6,073 nucleotides of DNA from Gp13-AA77 sp036521995 (lineage in GTDB: Bacteria > Acidobacteriota > Terriglobia > UBA7540): assembly GCA_036521995.1 (NCBI GenBank), contig DATDGR010000175.1, positions 1 to 6,073 of the forward strand, written 5' to 3'. Below the pieces are notes generated by a model, which saw nothing but the letters and a program-made list of their open reading frames with translations, made no database searches and had not been told where the DNA came from. The translations under genes and the position numbers were made by a program. This document shows positions 3,194 to 6,073 of the stretch, piece by piece. Positions within the stretch are counted from its first letter, which is position 1, and each line of letters opens with the position of its first letter.

Positions 3194-5910
3194 CCGAATT
3201 CTCCACCCCGCTGATGCGCCAGTACGGCGCCATTAAGGCGCGCCACCCGAGCGCGCTCCTCCTGTTCCGCCTCGGCGACTTTTACGAGCTCTTCTTTGAA
3301 GACGCTGTCGTGGCCGCCCGCGAGCTGCAGATCACCCTGACTTCACGCAACAAGGAAAAGGGCGAACCCATTCCCATGTGCGGCGTGCCCTATCACGCGG
3401 CCGAAGGCTACATCGCCCGGCTCATCCGCAAAGGTTTTCGCGTGGCCATCTGCGACCAGATGGAAGATGCGCGCCAGGCCAAGACCATCGTCAAGCGCGA
3501 AGTAACGCGGGTGGTGACGCCCGGAACCGCCATCGACTCGCAGGTGCTGGAGCCGCGGGCGAACAATTATCTGGCGGCGGTGGCCGAGCGGCAGGGGACG
3601 ATCGGTCTCGCCTACGCTGACCTCTCCACCGGAGAGTTCCACGCCACCGAGTTTGCCGGATCCGCAGCCCGCGCCCGTCTCGATGAGGAGCTGGCGCGGC
3701 TCGCGCCGAGCGAGTTACTTCTCTCGTCGCCCACCGCGGCGTTCGGAGTCCCAAGCCCCCAGCTTTCCGGGGCCATGCTGCCGTCGATCCCATCGAAGAT
3801 GCAAGATCCAAAATCCGAATTCCCGCCGGCCACGGTGACGCCGCTCGACGGCTGGATCTTCGCTGAAGACTACGGCGGGCGCCTGTTGCGCGACCACTTC
3901 CGGGTGGCCTCGCTCGCGGGTTACGGGCTCGACAGGCATCCCCTGGCGCTGGCTGCGGCGGGCGCCATCCTGCACTACGTGCGCGACACGCAACGGGGGT
4001 CGCTGGGCCATCTGGACGGCATACGCTTTTACGAGCAGCAGGATTCTCTAATTCTCGATGCGGCCACGCTGCGGAATCTGGAACTGATCGAGCCCATCCT
4101 GGGCAGCTCCCGGGAGACCACGCTTCTGGCCACGCTCGACGAATGCGCGACGCCGCTCGGTGCGCGGCAATTGAAGAACTGGCTACTGCGGCCCTCGATC
4201 GATCAGGCCGAGATCGAGGCTCGCTGGGACGCGGTCAGCGAGCTGCACTCCGAGGCCATCGCGCGCGAAGAACTGCGGAAGCAGCTCGGCCGCATTCAGG
4301 ACCTGGAGAGGTTGCTGAGCAAGGTCACGCTCGAGACAGCCAACGCCCGGGATCTACTGGCGCTGAGGCTGTCGCTCGCCCAACTGCCGCTGGTCCGGCG
4401 CCAGGTGTCCGCCTTCGCGGCCGCGAGGCTGCATGAGCTTCACGAGCGTTTGGACGAGCTGGCTGACATCGGCGCCCTACTGGAACAGTCGATCCACCCC
4501 GAGCCCCCAGCGCTCCTGACCGAGGGCAACCTGATCCGACCGGGTTATAACGCCGCGCTTGACGAGCTACGCGACATCAGCCAGCGCAGCAAACAGATCA
4601 TTGCCGCCATCGAAACCCGGGAGCGCGAGCGCACGCGAATCGGCTCGCTCAAGGTGCGCTTCAACAACGTGTTCGGCTACTACATCGAAGTCTCAAAGCC
4701 GAACCTTTCCTTGGTACCGCCCGATTACGAGCGCAAACAGACGCTGGTGAACGCCGAGCGCTTCACCACGCCGGAGCTGAAGGAGCTGGAGGCGAAGATC
4801 CTGACGGCCGAAGAGCGCGGGCAGACGATGGAGCTCGAACTCTTTCGTGAGATTCGGCGGCGCGTGGCGGCCGAGGCCCCGCGGGTTCGCCGCACGGCTC
4901 AGGCGCTGGCGGAGCTCGACGTGCTCGCCTGTTTCGCCGTTCTGGCGGCCGAGCGCAACTATCACCGTCCCGAGATCTGCGAAGACGGCGAGGTGAAAAT
5001 CCTGAAGGGGCGGCATCCGGTGATCGAGCGGCTGGTCGCGCCTGGGGAGATCGGCGGCTTCATCGCCAACGATCTATTCTTGAATTCGTCCTCGGACCGC
5101 ATCCTGATCATCACAGGTCCCAACATGGGCGGCAAATCCACCTACCTGCGCCAGGCGGCCTTGATCGCGCTGATGGCGCAGATGGGCGCCTTTGTGCCGG
5201 CGGAGCGCGCCCGGCTGCCCATTCTGGATCGCATCTTCACGCGCATCGGCGCATCCGACAACCTGGCACGCGGACGTTCCACTTTCATGGTGGAGATGAC
5301 CGAGGCTGCCAGCATTCTGAACACCGCGACCTCCAACAGCCTGGTGCTGCTCGATGAGGTCGGTCGTGGCACAGCCACCTTCGACGGCCTCGCCATCGCC
5401 TGGGCGGTGGTGGAGCACTTAGAGTCCCGGACGCGCGCCAAGACCCTCTTTGCCACGCACTATCACGAGCTGACTGAACTCGCCGACTTGCTGCCTGGCG
5501 TGCGCAACTATCACGTCTCGGTGAAAGAATCTGGCTCCAACATTGTGTTTCTTCGCAAGGTCGAGCCCGGAAGCGCGGACAAGAGTTATGGCGTGGAGGT
5601 GGCGAGGCTTGCCGGCTTGCCCCCGGCGGTAATCGAGCGGGCCCGCGAAATCCTGTCGCGCCATGAGCAGAGCGAACATACGCTCAGCGAAAGGCTGGCA
5701 GCCGAGGCGATCGACGGCGAAGATTCGGAGAACTCCGGCTTGCCCCGAAGCGCGCGTCGGCGCTCCCGAGATCGCTCACCGGTGCAGTTGACCATCTTTA
5801 CCCCGCTCAATGCCGAGGTCGTGCGGGCGATCGAACAAGCCGACCTCGATAACATGAAGCCGATCGAGGCCTTGAACCTGCTTGCGGAACTCAAGCGCCA
5901 GATCAAGTAG
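3190..5910 (+). CDS. mutS: DNA mismatch repair protein MutS
   Basis: Mismatch-recognition ATPase that binds mispairs and small loops as a dimer and recruits MutL. The 906-residue product is full length (E. coli MutS has 853). Domain I carries the mismatch-probing Phe-X-Glu as GDFYELFF (Phe31, Glu33) and CDQMEDA. The connector, lever and clamp domains follow (KVRFNNVFGYYIEVSK in the clamp/lever region). The ATPase has Walker A GPNMGGKST at 643-651 (Lys649), the ARGRSTFMVEM signature, Walker B LVLLDEVGRGT with Asp722 and Glu723, and FATHYHEL with His757. QLTIF at 866-870 matches the sliding-clamp binding consensus, and a C-terminal helical dimerisation segment ends in ELKRQIK. ATG 3190 is preferred over TTG 3157 because family members begin with TPLMRQY-like sequence just after the Met and because a promoter places the start of transcription near 3161. 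The segment at 198-214 is a low-complexity Pro/Ser/Lys insertion. mutL is not adjacent. Confidence 0.97.
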   Translation: MTEFSTPLMRQYGAIKARHPSALLLFRLGDFYELFFEDAVVAARELQITLTSRNKEKGEPIPMCGVPYHAAEGYIARLIRKGFRVAICDQMEDARQAKTIVKREVTRVVTPGTAIDSQVLEPRANNYLAAVAERQGTIGLAYADLSTGEFHATEFAGSAARARLDEELARLAPSELLLSSPTAAFGVPSPQLSGAMLPSIPSKMQDPKSEFPPATVTPLDGWIFAEDYGGRLLRDHFRVASLAGYGLDRHPLALAAAGAILHYVRDTQRGSLGHLDGIRFYEQQDSLILDAATLRNLELIEPILGSSRETTLLATLDECATPLGARQLKNWLLRPSIDQAEIEARWDAVSELHSEAIAREELRKQLGRIQDLERLLSKVTLETANARDLLALRLSLAQLPLVRRQVSAFAAARLHELHERLDELADIGALLEQSIHPEPPALLTEGNLIRPGYNAALDELRDISQRSKQIIAAIETRERERTRIGSLKVRFNNVFGYYIEVSKPNLSLVPPDYERKQTLVNAERFTTPELKELEAKILTAEERGQTMELELFREIRRRVAAEAPRVRRTAQALAELDVLACFAVLAAERNYHRPEICEDGEVKILKGRHPVIERLVAPGEIGGFIANDLFLNSSSDRILIITGPNMGGKSTYLRQAALIALMAQMGAFVPAERARLPILDRIFTRIGASDNLARGRSTFMVEMTEAASILNTATSNSLVLLDEVGRGTATFDGLAIAWAVVEHLESRTRAKTLFATHYHELTELADLLPGVRNYHVSVKESGSNIVFLRKVEPGSADKSYGVEVARLAGLPPAVIERAREILSRHEQSEHTLSERLAAEAIDGEDSENSGLPRSARRRSRDRSPVQLTIFTPLNAEVVRAIEQADLDNMKPIEALNLLAELKRQIK

Positions 5911-5984
5911 GCACGACCGTGGCGTTTGCTCGAGGGTGCCCCTTCCCGGCCTGACTTTGCGCTGGAAGTGACAGCCGCACGAAG

Positions 5985-6073
5985 ATGAAAAACCAGTTTG
6001 GCCAGCTCTTGCTGATCGAAACCCCGAAAGCCGTATGGAGCCCAACGCTGGAGCGTCTTCTGGCCCGCTTTGA
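5985..6073 (+). CDS. Possible start of a further gene, cut by the window edge
   Basis: ATG at 5985 is the first ATG after an in-frame TGA at 5952 and stays open to the window end (29 codons, starting MKNQFGQLLLIETPKAVW). No good Shine-Dalgarno sequence is visible. It lies 74 bp after mutS in the same direction. The frame looks plausible but is too short to identify. Confidence 0.35.
   Translation, partial: MKNQFGQLLLIETPKAVWSPTLERLLARF

Noticed and set aside
5911..5960. Intrinsic terminator after mutS
   Set aside because: There are only short G/C runs, with no stable stem followed by T residues.
1..6073. CRISPR array, rRNA or insertion-sequence ends
   Set aside because: I saw no regularly spaced repeats, no rRNA-like sequence and no terminal inverted repeats flanking a transposase.

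Overview
The window (about 60% G+C, double-stranded chromosomal character) looks like the edge of an integrated mobile element that abuts a selenocysteine tRNA gene, followed by two ordinary housekeeping genes. The housekeeping proteins (a class II ketose-bisphosphate aldolase and a full-length MutS) and the style of the small integrase-linked protein remind me of Acidobacteriota (Terriglobia-like). That placement is an impression from the protein sequences and was not tested by any search.

Bases 1-1595 are element-like. A small membrane protein, cut by the window edge, is read leftward from 153. A 54-residue basic protein with an AT-hook-like GRPRK tail (254-418) and a complete tyrosine recombinase (405-1595) are read rightward. 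The two directions are driven by divergent sigma70-type promoters whose -35 hexamers overlap on opposite strands around 216-222. An inverted repeat fills the rightward spacer and a tandem 7-bp repeat fills the leftward spacer. This is the layout of a phage-style switch, and the rightward transcript appears to be leaderless or nearly so.

Bases 1605-1699 encode a tRNA-Sec (selC): UCA anticodon, 8-bp long variable arm, T arm and encoded CCA. It begins 9 bp after the integrase stop codon. Its best promoter lies inside the last integrase codons and predicts a start at the first base of the tRNA. The integrase is on the 5' side of the tRNA, opposite to the usual 3'-end tRNA insertion. Either the element rebuilds the 5' part and promoter of selC, or it carries the whole tRNA.

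Bases 1700-2212 contain no convincing large gene. They hold two imperfect hairpins, a promoter candidate with a 25-bp near-palindrome just downstream, a doubtful 55-codon ORF, paired 11-bp palindromes, and a 19-codon leader ORF. That leader ORF has a strong ribosome binding site and its stop overlaps the aldolase start (ATGA). Its first residues resemble the N-terminus of zinc-dependent alcohol dehydrogenases, so it may be a gene remnant.

Bases 2213-3079 are the aldolase (central carbon metabolism) and 3190-5910 are mutS (mismatch repair), with a mutS promoter candidate in the 110-bp gap. A short ORF also overlaps the mutS start by ATGA. The end of the window holds the possible start of one more rightward gene. 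No selA, selB or selD gene and no second copy of selC is visible here, so the far end of the element and the use of selenocysteine in this organism cannot be judged from this window.
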